A stretch of 64,000 nucleotides of DNA, taken from the NCBI GenBank assembly GCA_024811115.1, contig JAKOGH010000696.1, forward strand, positions 1-64,000, read 5' to 3'. The DNA comes from Terana coerulea (Eukaryota > Basidiomycota > Agaricomycetes > Polyporales > Phanerochaetaceae). Shown here piece after piece: positions 1 through 11,188 of the stretch (positions within the stretch are counted from its first letter, which is position 1; every line of letters begins with the position of its first letter). The translations under genes were made by a program, and so were the position numbers. Below the pieces are notes generated by a model that made no database searches, was not told the DNA's origin, and saw nothing but the letters and a program-made list of their open reading frames with translations.

Positions 1-480
1 TCTTCGGGTTAGGCTTAGTGGCGTACACGATGCAGATTGGGCGGCTGCTTCCAGCCCAGCCGCTCTCGGACTGGCTTCCTGCTAATGCTTGCAGGAGGAG
101 CTTTTAACTGGAGCTCTTTCGCACAGAAGTCTGTAGCAACGTCGACTAAAGATGCCGAATACATGGCACTCAGCGACTGCTCCTGAGAAGTCATGTGGAT
201 TCGAAATATCCTCTCTGAACTCGGTTACAACTTCGAGAAAGTACCCATCTGCAGCGACAACCAGGGCGCTCTATTCGTCTCGGAAAATCCCGTTACTGAA
301 AGCGCACTAAGCACATCGACATTCGCTACCACTACATTCGCGATGTTGTCGAAGCTGGCCACGTCAAGTACTCTTCGTACCTGGCGTTGACAATCCCGCA
401 GATATCTTTACCAAGAATCTGGGCAGGGTCAAGATTGAGAAGTTCCAACCAATGCTCAGACTTCGCATCGCTGCTAACTA
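1..480 (+). mobile_element. Ty1/copia pol 3' end (RNase H region), decayed
   Basis: This is the last part of a copia-type polyprotein, the ribonuclease H domain that removes RNA from the RNA:DNA hybrid during reverse transcription. Across frames one reads the typical string of this domain: a D-A-D-W-like stretch near the edge, then 'FNWSSFAQKSVATSTKDAEY', 'WIRNILSELGYNFEK', 'CSDNQGAL' and, after a frame change, 'FVPG-DNPADIFTKNLG'. Several frame changes and a TGA at about 184 break the frame, so the copy is dead. The 5' part lies outside the window. A purine-rich tract at about 517-529 just before the LTR would be the polypurine primer site. Confidence 0.85.
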
Positions 481-529
481 GCGCTGACTAAACCAGCGCA
501 GGCAGTACGCCGTGCTAGGTTAGGAGGAG

Positions 530-818
530 TGTTGAGTCGGATAGACGCCGTAAGCGCTCTGCTCACATCTTCTCTATTGTTCTACCAGGTTCCACCATGA
601 CGATACCCATTGTCTATTGTCCTGGTACCTATTTGTGTCTGTTTGTAGTGAGCCACCCAGTATCGTATATAAGGCAGCCTCTGCGCCATACTCTAACAAG
701 ACTCTTACAACTCTCAACCCACTAACGGTGTATCCAAACCAGCTCAGGTGAGTAACCATCCTAGCTTCCTCTAGGCCTCAGTAGGAGTGTACGCCGCTGT
801 ATGCGCTGCACTTCTACA
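530..818 (+). repeat. 3' LTR of the copia element
   Basis: The segment follows directly after the purine tract downstream of the RNase H region. It starts TGTTGAG and can be closed at TTCTACA, giving TG...CA ends and near-matching termini (TGTTG / TGTAG after inversion). A TATATAAG promoter motif sits at about 666-673, as expected for the U3/R boundary. The right end is inferred: no target-site duplication can be tested because the left LTR is outside the window. Confidence 0.6.
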
Positions 819-821
819 CTA

Positions 822-3404
822 TCAAGACGCGGTGGTGAGCAAGCAGGTGCTTGTGGACGCGGTCAAAAGACTGCACTCGCTGCGGCATTTTGGGTGGGCC
901 AGGGACTCTCCTCCTGTGCTTAGCGGGAAATGAGATCTATGGAGCACTCTCAATGAGCTCGGGACGGTGGAAAACCTCGAGATCATCGATCTGAAGTGGG
1001 ACGCGACACTTCCACTCGATCGACAACATCGCTCCACTTCGCCCATTGTTAGACAGCCAACAGTACGTGATAAAAATTAACTGGGAGTCCAGCCTTTCAT
1101 GTCGTTCAGTTTCTAGATTTTTGTGATTTGAAGTTGCTAAGTCTTCAAACCAACATCCCCGAAGGCGATTTGGACCTTCTCAGGCTAGTCATGCATGACC
1201 TGAGTGAAATGCTCATCGCGAATTACTCGAGGTAAGGCTTCTCCCTCTCCGCGAGGTATCGGTCTGACATTATCACAGGTGCTCACTTTCGTCCTGCAAC
1301 GTTACACGCATGCCCTCAAAGTCGCCTCGCTGTCTCCTCTGCTACACTCCGCTTCGGTCACATCTGCGCACACTTCGGTTTATTTCCGGATTCAGCTGTA
1401 GACCTGATGTTCTTCTCAACTTCCTTGCGGCCCATCCGACCATCGAAGAGCTGGAACTCGCACCGAGAATGATCAGCAGAAGCTGGAATAAACCTTTGCC
1501 GCCCGACTCTGTCCCAGCACATCACAAAAGAGGTTCTAGTTTATATTGTGTTAGATAGGGCACATAGCAATGATAGCACCATTGACTTCCTCGACATATA
1601 TTGTACTACATACCCAGGTTTTGGCTATGGGCTGTAACAGGGGGCTATTGTGCCTTTGCTATGACTCACTATGAACAGCAGCTACAAGGCGCGTGAATCA
1701 AAATGCCGGATTGGGGGAGAGCGACTTATTGATTACATAATTCTAGGATGTTTATTTACACATGAATTATATTGCAAATAGCAGCGAACCGCAGTACAGA
1801 ACAGGGATGAGTATCTACTGTGGTCCGTTACGCTACCAGTACCAGTACTCGAGGCCAAGGTCTCGGGCTTCGTGCATCAGAGGTCAGTTACAAATTCTTG
1901 TGAAGAAGATAATATTTACATACACACACAGCTGCACATACGAAACCCTGAAGTCCCGAGCCTGTAGAGAAGAGTGAGTGCTGAGGGGCGGTCCTTGTTC
2001 GCAGCAACACAAGGACTCACCAGCAGTCCAGAAAGCCACCACTGCTGGAGTATTGACAGCATTGTAAGCCACTGGACATTGCTGTCCATGCATAGCTACT
2101 TCAGTGTAGTCAGTGACTCGTGAGTGTTGCTGATAGTAGTAGCAATACATGTAAAATTTGGGACTTACTGTGGTGTATGCAGATGAGATGCGGACTTCAG
2201 AGGCGATGGCAGACAGCACGTCTTTTGTACGTCGCGCGTGAAGACCCGGAATCGGCCTCTCGGGCGCTCGGGTCACGCCGTTAGTGAAGGGGCGATAGAA
2301 AAGGACCAAGGTACGTACAATTTTAGGTGCAGGCGCAGAGCCTCAGCTCCGTGCATGCTCAGGGATAGAATGCCAGAGCGAATGGCTTCTCGCATAGGCT
2401 CACATAAACTCTAATAGAACTTAGTCAGCCAACTAGAAGCTCCTCGAGAAGAAGGCATCTACTCGCGGTTCTCAGAGACCGTAGTAGAGCGGATCATGTA
2501 CCGTAGAGCATCATAGGCTCTACTAGCCTATCATATCTTTTCTTTCAATGGATAACTCCGGGTGCGTACCATAGACAACATCAACTATGTAATTGAAACC
2601 CCTTTCCTGATGCAGAAGAGAGCATTCTTCCAAATTTGCGTTCGCTGCGGTGCTTGTCGTCTCAAGCCGTCTGGCTCCTCACGAATAACGTCGGTAAAAA
2701 CTTACAGCGCCTTACCATACCCGAACTCGACCGCTCGATCGTTCCATGGGAACAATTCGAATGGGAAGATGCATTTTTGAAGATGGTGAAAACGGGGAGG
2801 ATGGCGCGAATAACGACGAAGCCGAGGAAGAGGATGAAGATCTGGATGCTGCACGCCCATCTCCCTGGCGTCCGGCTCTTCTGACGGCGCTGAGTCAAAC
2901 CTCATCGCTGAAGGCCCTCGCAGTAGCTCACGCGCCACCGCCTCCGGATATGGAGGAACTGGCTCGTGCGCTTCCTTCTTTGGAGGAGCTGATGACATTT
3001 CCCGCTAAAGATACTGAGCTTGTCAGTAGTTTTCAGAGTACAAATGCCTTCGACTCGCTGACGTTTCTGTTCAGGAGGAATATTTGCCGCATTTCTTGGC
3101 TTTCACGCAGCTTCGGGTCCTCCGGATTGAGGTTCCCGCTGAAGCCATCGATGCATATCCCGAGCGACACCTTACACCAGGACAAGCCAAGGAGGCAGAA
3201 GATTTGGAACTACTACACAAAGTCGCCACAGCATTGCTGACCTTAGAGATGATCACAATTTTTGGGATAAGGCTCGAGTCATTCGGAATGGCGGTGGCAT
3301 TGACTTGGAAGTTGTCGAAAGCAATCACGCCGGAGAGTATTTGTATTACTAAATCATCTCGCGCAGTGTCTACAACCACGGCGGCCGGCGCAGCATGCGC
3401 ATGA
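822..3404 (+). pseudogene. F-box/LRR-like protein relic, interrupted
   Basis: Fragments in the same orientation resemble the leucine-rich part of the F-box-like proteins that are abundant in agaricomycetes. They include 'SLRHFGWARDSPPVLSG' and 'LGTVENLEIIDL' (about 850-1000), 'NFLAAHPTIEELELAPRMIS' (about 1415-1480), 'LQRLTIPELDRS' (about 2700), 'MEELARALPSLEELMTFPA' (about 2950) and 'FTQLRVLRIEVPAEAIDAYP' (from 3096) to a stop at 3404. An apparent intron, GTCAGT at about 3020 to TTCAG at about 3074, still joins the last two pieces in frame. The N-terminal F-box is not seen. A stop interrupts the first piece at about 930, and coding breaks off at about 1525 and resumes at about 2562. Such proteins normally act as SCF ubiquitin ligase adaptors, but this copy is probably non-functional. 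Confidence 0.6.
1530..2555 (-). other. About 1 kb insert inside the F-box relic with antisense exon-like sequence
   Basis: Between the two halves of the F-box relic lies sequence with no similarity to it. On the minus strand it reads as an exon-intron string: a block at about 2310-2176, an intron GTAAGTCCC...GAAG, a block containing 'MHGQQCPVAYNAVNTPAVVA' (about 2090-2030), an intron GTGAGTCC...CTACAG, and a last block to about 1890. Upstream frames carry stops. I do not recognise the protein. No clear terminal repeats or target duplication were found, so calling it a transposed gene fragment is inference. Confidence 0.35.
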
Positions 3405-3779
3405 TTATACAGCATGACCCTCATATCCCCCAGCCTTGCTATCTTCGTAAGAGCTTGCGTTTTGTCCAATGTTACCTAGAATGTACAGAGACGATCCACC
3501 CTTGTGACCTTGATGGTATCTCGGTGTGTCGTGCGCAACCATTCACTTTCGGACGCTCATAGGTCATGTACTCACCAATACATTCCAGAGTACGCGAATC
3601 TTGATGATCTTCCGTAATAGAAGCCACAAGGAATTTGGCCTTGATGGTCCTGCAATATCTTCAAGCGCCCAGGACGCAGCTGAGGATCTCGGCTTTATTA
3701 TAATCGTCGCTGCTCGTTCTCCTCCTTGAAGATCGTGAACCGTGCCACTCCCACACGCGAGACTCGCCCGCATAATAAC

Positions 3780-5595
3780 ATGAATCCGAGTCAACCAAAA
3801 CTTCGAGTGGCAATTTGGTACGCATATCCTGTTCCTCGTCTCATGATTCGCTCGCTGATCGTAGGTAGATACAGTGGAGGCGGTATAGGCGGGGTCGCAC
3901 TCGCAGTTGGTTTATCGCGACACCCGAACATTCAAGTTACAGTGTACGAAGCTACAGGCAGTTTCCACGAAATAGGGGCTGGCGTAGTTATCTGGGGCCG
4001 AGGTTGGCGTGCCCTGGCTCTCCTAGGCTTGGACAAAGCTCTGCGTGAGATTGCAGGTGCCCCGACTGATGGCTCTCCAGGTGCGCTTCCGTGCGATGCC
4101 CACCTGCTGGATGAGACATAACCAATCTTCTTCAGATCAGAGCTACGAGTTCGACTTTCGCCGGTCAGACCTGGGTGCGGAAGGTCATCCCATCTACCAA
4201 TTGAGATTTCCTCGTAAGTATCCATGAACCACTGGGGACCGTTTAATACATTTTGCGTAATTCAGAACAACCATGCTACTTCTTCCATCGCGCACATGTT
4301 CTCGAAGTGCTTGCATCCTATTTGCCTAAGGGCAGGGCACAATTCGGCAAGCGGCTTGTCTCCTACTCCACCAACGGATCCTCGGGGACCACAACCCTTT
4401 CCTTTGCGGACGGGTCGGAGGCGCAATGTGAAGTCCTCGTAGGCTGCGACGGGATCAAATCAGCTGTCCGCGGGCACATGTATACGGCACTGGCCAATGC
4501 AGGGCAGCCAGACATGCGCAAATACGCTGAGCCGATGTGGACGGGCGAGACTACGTACCGCGGGTTGATACCCTCGGAGAAGCTGACGAAGCCGGATGGT
4601 AGCAAGCATCCGGCGCTCGCACTCTCGACTTTGGTATGTGTAATGGGAGTGGCACAATGCTCTGGCAAAATGCTGACGCAAAGTACTAGTATCTAGGACA
4701 AAATCGAGTAAGTGTTTCGCGTTAGTGACCTACCTTCGTGTATCTGATACACAACTTGCTTCGAAGCAAGTAATTGGCTATCCAATATCTCAAGGCAGCA
4801 TTTTGAACTTTGCAGGAACCATTGTGGAACCGGAACTGAGGACACTGCATGGACTAAGCCTTGGGTCGAGGAGTGCACGCGCGAGGAACTCGCAGATCGC
4901 TTCTCGGGATTCGAGGACTACGTGCAAGAGCTGGTGCAGGTTCGTGCCATATACCTCCTGTTCGACATGATGCAGTGCGTATTTACTAAATGAGGCATAC
5001 CGCAGACCGTTGAGAAGCCGACAAAGTGGGCTTTGCATCAAGTACGCCCACTACCCGCCTACGTGAGCGGCAATGTTGTGTTGCTCGGGGATGCTGTAAG
5101 TTGCTGGCGCCCCGGTTTGTGTTCGTGATTCGAGGAAAGAGCTGATAATCGTCATAGGCGCACGCGATGGTTCCATACCATGGCGCAGGAGCAAGCCAAG
5201 CCATTGAGGTATTATCCTGCATTCTTGTCGTCAATGATTCGAGGGTATAATAATATGAAGGAACTCACGGTATACCTTAGGATGCGTTCATCCTGGCCAA
5301 CGTACTCGGCGACCAGTCCGTGAGCGCTCAAAACGTCGAGCAAGCCCTGAAGGCATACGAACACGTGCGATTGCCCTTCGCTAACGCCGTGCAGGCATCG
5401 TCGAAGAGAATGGGAGAGCTGCATACGTTGAGAGGCAATTATGCGGAAGATGAGGCAGCGTTGGTGTCAGCAATCGAAGGACAGTGGGAGTGGATCAACG
5501 GGGAAGACCCCGAGGAGCAAGTACGGAGGGCTTTGCTGCTGATGAAGTCATCGCATTGCCAGGACGGTCGAGATACAGAGGCTACTAAGCTTTGA
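3780..5595 (+). CDS. FAD-dependent monooxygenase (salicylate hydroxylase-like), copy 1, with a frameshift
   Basis: Flavoprotein hydroxylase that would use NAD(P)H and O2 to hydroxylate a small aromatic substrate; the substrate cannot be told from sequence. Nine exons: 3780-3817, 3875-4080, 4136-4213, 4266-4633, 4690-4707 (18 nt), 4767-4939, 5006-5095, 5158-5208, 5281-5595. Family signatures are GGGIGG for the ADP part of FAD at the start of exon 2, 'GCDGIKSAVR' (DG motif, exon 4) and 'LLGDAAHAMVPYHGAGASQAIED' split over exons 7-9 (GD motif). In exon 6 the conserved reading needs one extra base near 4840: the frame goes from '...IVEPELR' straight to 'TAWTKPWVEE' in another frame. The gene is therefore either broken or carries a consensus error. 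Copies 2 and 3 lie near 33-38 kb with the same exon plan. Confidence 0.85.
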
Positions 5596-5839
5596 ATAAT
5601 GCCTGCACGGATTGACGGATTTTCGTGCATAGATGGAACTTGTATAATACCTTGCCTATAAATGTACTCGGAGTGCCTATGTCCCATTATGGATCGCTCT
5701 ACGTACAATATACAAGAAATAAATAAGATGATAGTGATACAGTGATGGTTCATCTGCCAAGTGTCCCTGTGAGCAGCCAGTGAGCTCCTCGTGCTGAGAG
5801 CGATGAACGAAAAACAAAACGTACCGAGAAGCAAAATCT

Positions 5840-7345
5840 CTAAAGGGGGCGTTCCCCAGTCATATTCTTGATGTCAGCACCTTGCGCACTGTTGGCAAGC
5901 GTGCTTGACGAGGACGAGGACGATGTCGAGCTCGTGGGTGCGTTCTTTTCGACGTCGAACGCCGGCCCCTCCTTCACCAACGGGGCATCCTTCACATACG
6001 GCGCCTTGAATATCGAGCCGTCGATGAACGATGGGACACTGCGTATGAAGATGCCGAGCCACAACGCAAACACGACGCAGGACCACGCCGCGCCGAAGCC
6101 GCGGAAGAACGGGCTGTCGAGGACCTTGCCAAGCTGCACGGACAGCAGCGCGAACGTTCCGTTCGGGAAGACGAGGCCCCAGTACGCCATCCCGAACGTG
6201 AGCTTGCCCGTCCGCGCGACGTGGCCGATGGACAGGAGCGCGACCATAATCCAGGCGAGGCCCATGCTCCACAGCACGTACGCGCCGAGGAAGCAGCCCG
6301 CAAAGATCATCTGGCCCGCCAGCGCGATTTGCGGGAAGACGCCGCTGGTGAGGTGCAGCGGGATGAGCTCCGAGAGGTCTTGTCCGTTGATGAGCAGCGA
6401 GAAGCCGCCCTGCCCGAGGGGGCCGAGGACGAGGAAGGCGCTGAGAACGAGGCCGCCTTCCGGTGGGCCCGAGATGATCAGGCGGATGAGGTAGGCCGTA
6501 GTGATCATCATGGAGAAGGAAAGACCGACAATGACCATGGTCAAGGAGAACGCCGACGTGAGGATTGCGAGGGTATGCGATCTTTCACGGATGACGCTCG
6601 CCAGAAGCCCGCCGGTTGACGACGCGACGATGACGGGGACGACGGAAAGCAGCCAGACGGCAGTCATTTTCGCGAGGGAGTTGCTATTCTGGCGGACCAT
6701 CATGGTGTATATCAAGCCGAAGGCGACCACGTAGGAGAGAATCGAATCGAGCCACCAGAAGCCCCAGAGCGCCCACAGAAAACCATCGGATGCGGTGCCG
6801 CCAGAAGCCCAATCATTGTGTACGTTCTGCAGAAGGCGGTGGTCAGCACTGAGGAGGCACGGGGAAAGCGGAGGCTGCTTACAAGACCGGCGTTAATGAG
6901 GGTGCCGGCACCCATTGGGAAGCAGCCTATGAATAGACTTTGGGGGTGGACGATCATGAGCGACCAAACCTACGTGTGTTGCCAGTGTGTGAGCCACGTC
7001 ATGACGCGAAACTCGGCTGGAGAAGTTTCGTGAAACGTACCTCTGGATACCAATAATATCGCAGAAAGGTGCAAGTGCACACAAATACGAACAAAACGAG
7101 GTCGAGAAGGAAAATGATGAGGGCGATGATCTTGAGAGCATGAGAGTCGTTGTGGTAGGGGAAGAGGTGGACAATGGCTGAGGTTATGCCCGTGCCCATG
7201 ATCACTGCGTGCCATGCCCACGTAAAATGTCTAGAAAAAAGTACATGTAAGCTGTAGTTCAAACTTCAAAGAGCTGCGTATCGGCTGCGCACTTTACACG
7301 TTCTCTCCAGCTCTTCCACTGGGAGTATGGGAGGAGGAGCGGCAT
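5840..7345 (-). CDS. SSU1: SSU1-like sulfite efflux pump, copy A
   Basis: Plasma-membrane transporter of the TDT (tellurite-resistance/dicarboxylate, SLAC1/Mae1) family; the fungal SSU1 branch exports sulfite. Four exons read complement: 7293-7345, 7041-7230, 6883-6969, 5840-6826. The N-terminus 'WKSWRERVKHFTWAWHAVIMGTG' is typical, followed by about ten hydrophobic helices, with 'LFPYHND', 'FIGCFPMGAGTLINAGL' and 'MAYWGLVFPNGTFALLSVQLG' as family landmarks. The cytosolic tail is serine-rich (a run of seven or more Ser) and differs from copy B. The start was chosen by matching copy B and by a TATATAA box about 75 nt upstream. It is the downstream member of a tandem pair and is convergent with the monooxygenase at 5595. 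Confidence 0.9.
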
Positions 7346-7417
7346 CGTAAACGTAGGGGGCTACCACTTTTTCAAGCGGGTGAGGGGAAAACAGCTCAGT
7401 GACCATCGCACTGTCCT

Positions 7418-7430
7418 AGGTTATATAGAG
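7418..7430 (-). promoter_or_regulatory. TATA box of SSU1 copy A
   Basis: On the minus strand the sequence reads CTATATAA, about 75 nt upstream of the copy A start codon at 7345. Copy B has TATAAGGA at the same distance from its start (10382-10390), which supports both starts and shows that the core promoter was part of the duplication. Confidence 0.5.
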
Positions 7431-7724
7431 AGTTCTTTGTATAGAAGCCAACACAGCGATCGCCCGTTGACTGCATGGGGAGGCGCATTTGGAATCCGCT
7501 TACTTACGCAGGCCCAGGCGATGACGGTGCTTGTTCAACGCAGAGTTTGTTTTCGGTTCAGTCGGCGCTTCGGCTTTGTGAGCACGGCACGAATTCCTCC
7601 GCGCGCTGATCGCCGAAGCTGGCCGAAATCCGGGAACGCTGTGTGGCACCGGGGAGACCAGTAAATATAGGTCCTGAGAACCTGGCGTGGAACGTTGAAT
7701 CCCAGGGAACTGAATGCAAGGTGT

Positions 7725-8391
7725 CAGTCTCCTTCCCAGCACTCCCTCTGAGTAGGAGGAAGGGCGTGAGAAGTTCTTGGCCCATTCGGGCCTCTCGCCG
7801 TTCCTCTACTCTGTAGGGAGGCTGGCGCCATATATGAGCGTCTACATGAGACGGCCGGTTTCGGTCGCGCGGGAAATCCAAATGGGGAAGGTGCTCCGGG
7901 GCGGCGGCTGCACGTCCTGGTGCATTGTGCAAGATTTGAGTGATACTCAGCATAGTCTAGCCTTCCCGTTGCCATTAATACATGTAAACATGTATGCTTG
8001 TGATGCTAGCAGGATTTTTAACACAGTTAATTGCTAATAACATATTTATTTCCTCCCTGCTTGCGATTCTTTGTCTATACCAATGCTCCAAGTCACTGCA
8101 TGCAACTGTCACTTTGACTGAGCTAAATAAAAGCATGCAAGAGGTATATATAAGCATTTTTGGTATCCATATACAAGCTTTGTGGCGGTGTATACGTGAA
8201 GCTCAAGCACACGAGAGCAGAACCTCTGCCTAGTCACGGCGAGACCGGACGTGAATCCGGGATGACATAAGCTGGCGTCAATATGGCGCCAGCCTCCCTA
8301 CAGAGTAGAGGAACGGCGAGAGAGGCCCGAATGGGCCAAGAACTTCTCACGCCCTTCCTCCTACTCAAAGGGAGTGCTGGGAAGGAGACTG
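7725..8391. mobile_element. Foldback MITE with 8-bp target duplication (hAT-like)
   Basis: Two inverted arms of about 110 bp, 7725-7834 and 8281-8391, are nearly identical after inversion; both start CAGTCTCCTTCCCAGCACTCC. They differ at only a few bases (for example CCTCTGAG versus CCTTTGAG, and an extra CT in the right arm). The element is bracketed by the direct repeat CAAGGTGT at 7717-7724 and 8393-8400, one unpaired G lying between the right arm and its repeat. An 8-bp duplication and termini beginning CAG are typical of hAT-superfamily elements. The 446-bp AT-rich centre has no coding potential, so the element is non-autonomous. It sits between the two SSU1 copies, about 370 bp upstream of the copy A start. 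Confidence 0.85.
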
Positions 8392-8693
8392 GCAAGGTGT
8401 AGTGCTTACGGATTATACGAGGCCATTTTAGATTGAATCGTGAGGGCTGAAGGAGAAACATGTAAGTCATTGATTTATTCCAACTTGAATTCGCAAGTAA
8501 TGAACTGTCTATAGGATCCTCCAGATATCTCAAAATTAAGAAGCGTCAAGGCGTATGATATGCAGTGCAGATAAATAAAATGTGCATAGTACAGTGGCGT
8601 AGGGAATTCATATCACGTCATTACTATAGATTCAGTCAGCATTACAGAGCGCTGCTATCGCTTGACCGCAAAACTCACAGTCCAGGGAAATCA

Positions 8694-10310
8694 TCAAAGT
8701 GGGCGTTCTGTTATCGTCTTCTCAATATCAGGATGAGCGCTGTTGGGCAAGGTGCTGGAGGACGCCGCAGCCGTGTCCTTCTCGATGTCGAACGTCGGGA
8801 TCTCCTTCGCCAACGGCCCGTCGATGACATACGGCGCCTTGAACATCGTGCCGTCGATGAACGACGGAACACTGCGTATGAAGATGCCGAGCCACAGCGA
8901 GAACACAACGCAGGACCATGCCGCGCCAAAGGCGCGGAAGAACGGGCTGTCGAGGACCTTGCCGAGCTGCACCGAGAGAAGCGCGAACGTCCCGTTCGGG
9001 AAGACCAGCCCCCAGTACGCCATGCTGAACGTCAGCCTGTTGTCCTTGGCGACGTGCGCGATCGAGATGAGTGCGATGAGGATCCAGGCGAAGCCCATGC
9101 TCCAGAGGATGTACGCGCCGAGGAAACAACCCGCGAAGATCATCTGCCCCGCAAGCTGGATCTCGGGGAAAACGCCACTGCCGGTGTGCAGCGGGACGAG
9201 CTCGGCGAGGTCTTGTCCATTGATGAGCAGCGAGAAGCCGCCCTGGCCGAGCGGGCCTAGCACGACGAACGCGCTGAGGATGAGTCCGGCGTCGGGCGGG
9301 CCCGACGTGATGAGCCGGATGAGGTACGTCGTAATGATCATCATAGCGAAGGAGAGCCCGATGATGACCATCGTAAAGGAGAAGCCCGCGGTGACGATCG
9401 CGACGGTGTGCGATTGTGCGCGGATGGTGTTGGAGAGGAGCCCGCCGGTGGATGACGCGACAATGAGGGTGACGACGGGCAGCAGCCAGACGGCGGTCAT
9501 TTTGGAGAGGGCGTGGTCCTGGCGGACCATCATGGTGTAGATCATCCCGAAGGCGATCACGTATGAGACGAGGGAGTCCAACCACCAGAAACCCCAGAGC
9601 GTCCAGAGAAAAGCGTTGGAAGCCGTACCGCCGGAAGACCAGTCGTTGTGCACATTCTAGCCGGCGTGGGTAAGAAAAGAGCGCACATGAAAAAAAAAAG
9701 AAATAGGGTACTCACCAGACCAGCGTTAATGAGCGTCGCTGCGCCCATAGGGAAGCAGCCTATGAATAGGCTTTGTGCGGGATGTAGAATCATCATTGAC
9801 CAGACCTGGCAGCATGTTTAGCATCTGCTGGCTAGCGGGACAGCACATCTCGTAGTATAGAGCAGGTCTATGGCCAGCGAATACGTCCATGATACCGCAT
9901 CGCAGCAGCGGACCTGCAAAGAAGAGTCACAGGTACACCCATTGCCCATAGAATATGGTCCTGGCCACGACGCAGTCTATACAGACGGGACTGTGCTGGA
10001 CATAATATAAACATACCTCTGGGAACCAGATATATCGGAGGACGGTGCAGGTGCACACGAACACAAAAAGGATGAGGTTGAGAAGGAAGAAGATGAGGGC
10101 CATGACCTTCAAGGCCAGCGAATCATTGTGATAGGGGAATAGGTGCAGGAGGGCGGAGACCACTCCTGTCCCCATGATCACGGCGTGCCACGCCCATGTG
10201 AAATGTCTTCATTTTCATCGTTAACATTGGATATTATCAAGGTGCGCCAGCACATACCTGACACGTTCTCTCCAGCTCTTCCACTGCGACCGTGGTAGGA
10301 TGAGCGACAT
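8694..10310 (-). CDS. SSU1: SSU1-like sulfite efflux pump, copy B
   Basis: Close paralogue of copy A with the same four-exon plan: 10258-10310 (53 nt), 10017-10206 (190 nt, same size as in A), 9716-9805 (90 nt, one codon longer than in A), 8694-9656. It starts 'MSLILPRSQWKSWRERVRHFTWAW' and keeps every membrane segment seen in copy A, including 'PMGAATLINAGL', 'GGFSLLINGQDL' and 'SPFFRAFGAAWSCVVFSLWLGIFIRS'. The C-terminal tail (about 45 residues, acidic, ending 'TITERPL') is the most divergent part. It is transcribed away from the persulfide dioxygenase at 11189, with which it shares the intergenic region. The family role is proton-linked efflux of sulfite across the plasma membrane; the substrate here is inferred from family. 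Confidence 0.9.
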
Positions 10311-11188
10311 GACGAGCGGAGGGGGCGAAAACGGTGTGGGAGGACGGGGAAAATCCAGCGATTGCCTGCATGGCTCGTACGTCCTTATACAACACAGCCG
10401 TGGCCCCAGTCAGGTATGCCGGGGCATGGCGAAGTCATGGGCCTTCAACTCATTCGGAATTCGCAGACGCCAGCCCAGGCGGTGACCGTCGCATGTTTCG
10501 TTTCTGGTCCAATCGTCGAGACCTTGTTAGCAGAAAACGCACGTGGCGCTGATGGCCGTACTCGGCACATCCGAATCCTGGGCTTGCCATTGGACCGGAA
10601 GCCAAGGCGGCGTGAGAGCCGTGATCTAGTGATGAATAAAATGGCAGGTATTCCGAATATCTCAGAACGGATCTTGATGGGAACCTCCCCGTCCAAACGC
10701 CTGCCCGACGCTGTCCCGCCCCTTTGCAAATTGTATTTCAGATACTCACATCAACGGCACCCACAACCACCCACCACTCCTGCTCCTGTCTACACGTCCT
10801 ACACCCACACATAATCTCGTCGTCGTCCACCGCCCGCCCGCCTCCTTCGGTATCAGCCCAAATTTTCATATCCGAATGCCTATCGCCCGAATTCCGAATA
10901 GCCGTCTTCAATTCCGAATAGACTATCCGAATTCGCCTCGCCGCTCGCCGTGCAACACATCTTTCTTACAGCACGCATGACTCCTATTCACAGCCTCCTG
11001 ATCGTCTTTGGTGCACTCTAGGGCCCTCGCAGCCCGCCAATTCGGAAACACAATTCGGATTCATGCACCCCCTGGACTAGTCTACACTGCACGGAGAGAA
11101 GTAGGAATTCGGAGTGGGCTTGCTAAGGCGTTGTGCGCAGGATATATATTGGCTACGTCGCAAAACGCATATATTACGTATCCTGATA
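10311..11188. promoter_or_regulatory. Bidirectional promoter with ten TCCGAAT motifs
   Basis: This 878-bp gap lies between divergent SSU1-B and the ETHE1-like gene. TCCGAAT or its complement ATTCGGA occurs at 10452, 10570, 10652, 10871, 10893, 10913, 10926, 11040, 11053 and 11107. By base-composition arithmetic a given 7-mer would be expected about 0.08 times here on both strands. The motif is palindrome-like when extended (CGAATTCGG in places). TATA boxes lie on both sides: TATAAGGA (minus, 10382-10390) and GATATATATT (plus, 11141-11150). The part at about 10440-10520 is similar to the region upstream of SSU1-A (about 7500-7570), so part of the promoter was duplicated with the gene. Confidence 0.6.

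Noticed and set aside
8565..9540. Long plus-strand open frames across SSU1-B
   Set aside because: They are antisense to a transporter with conserved exons and splice sites; the frames are open because the gene is GC-rich at third positions.
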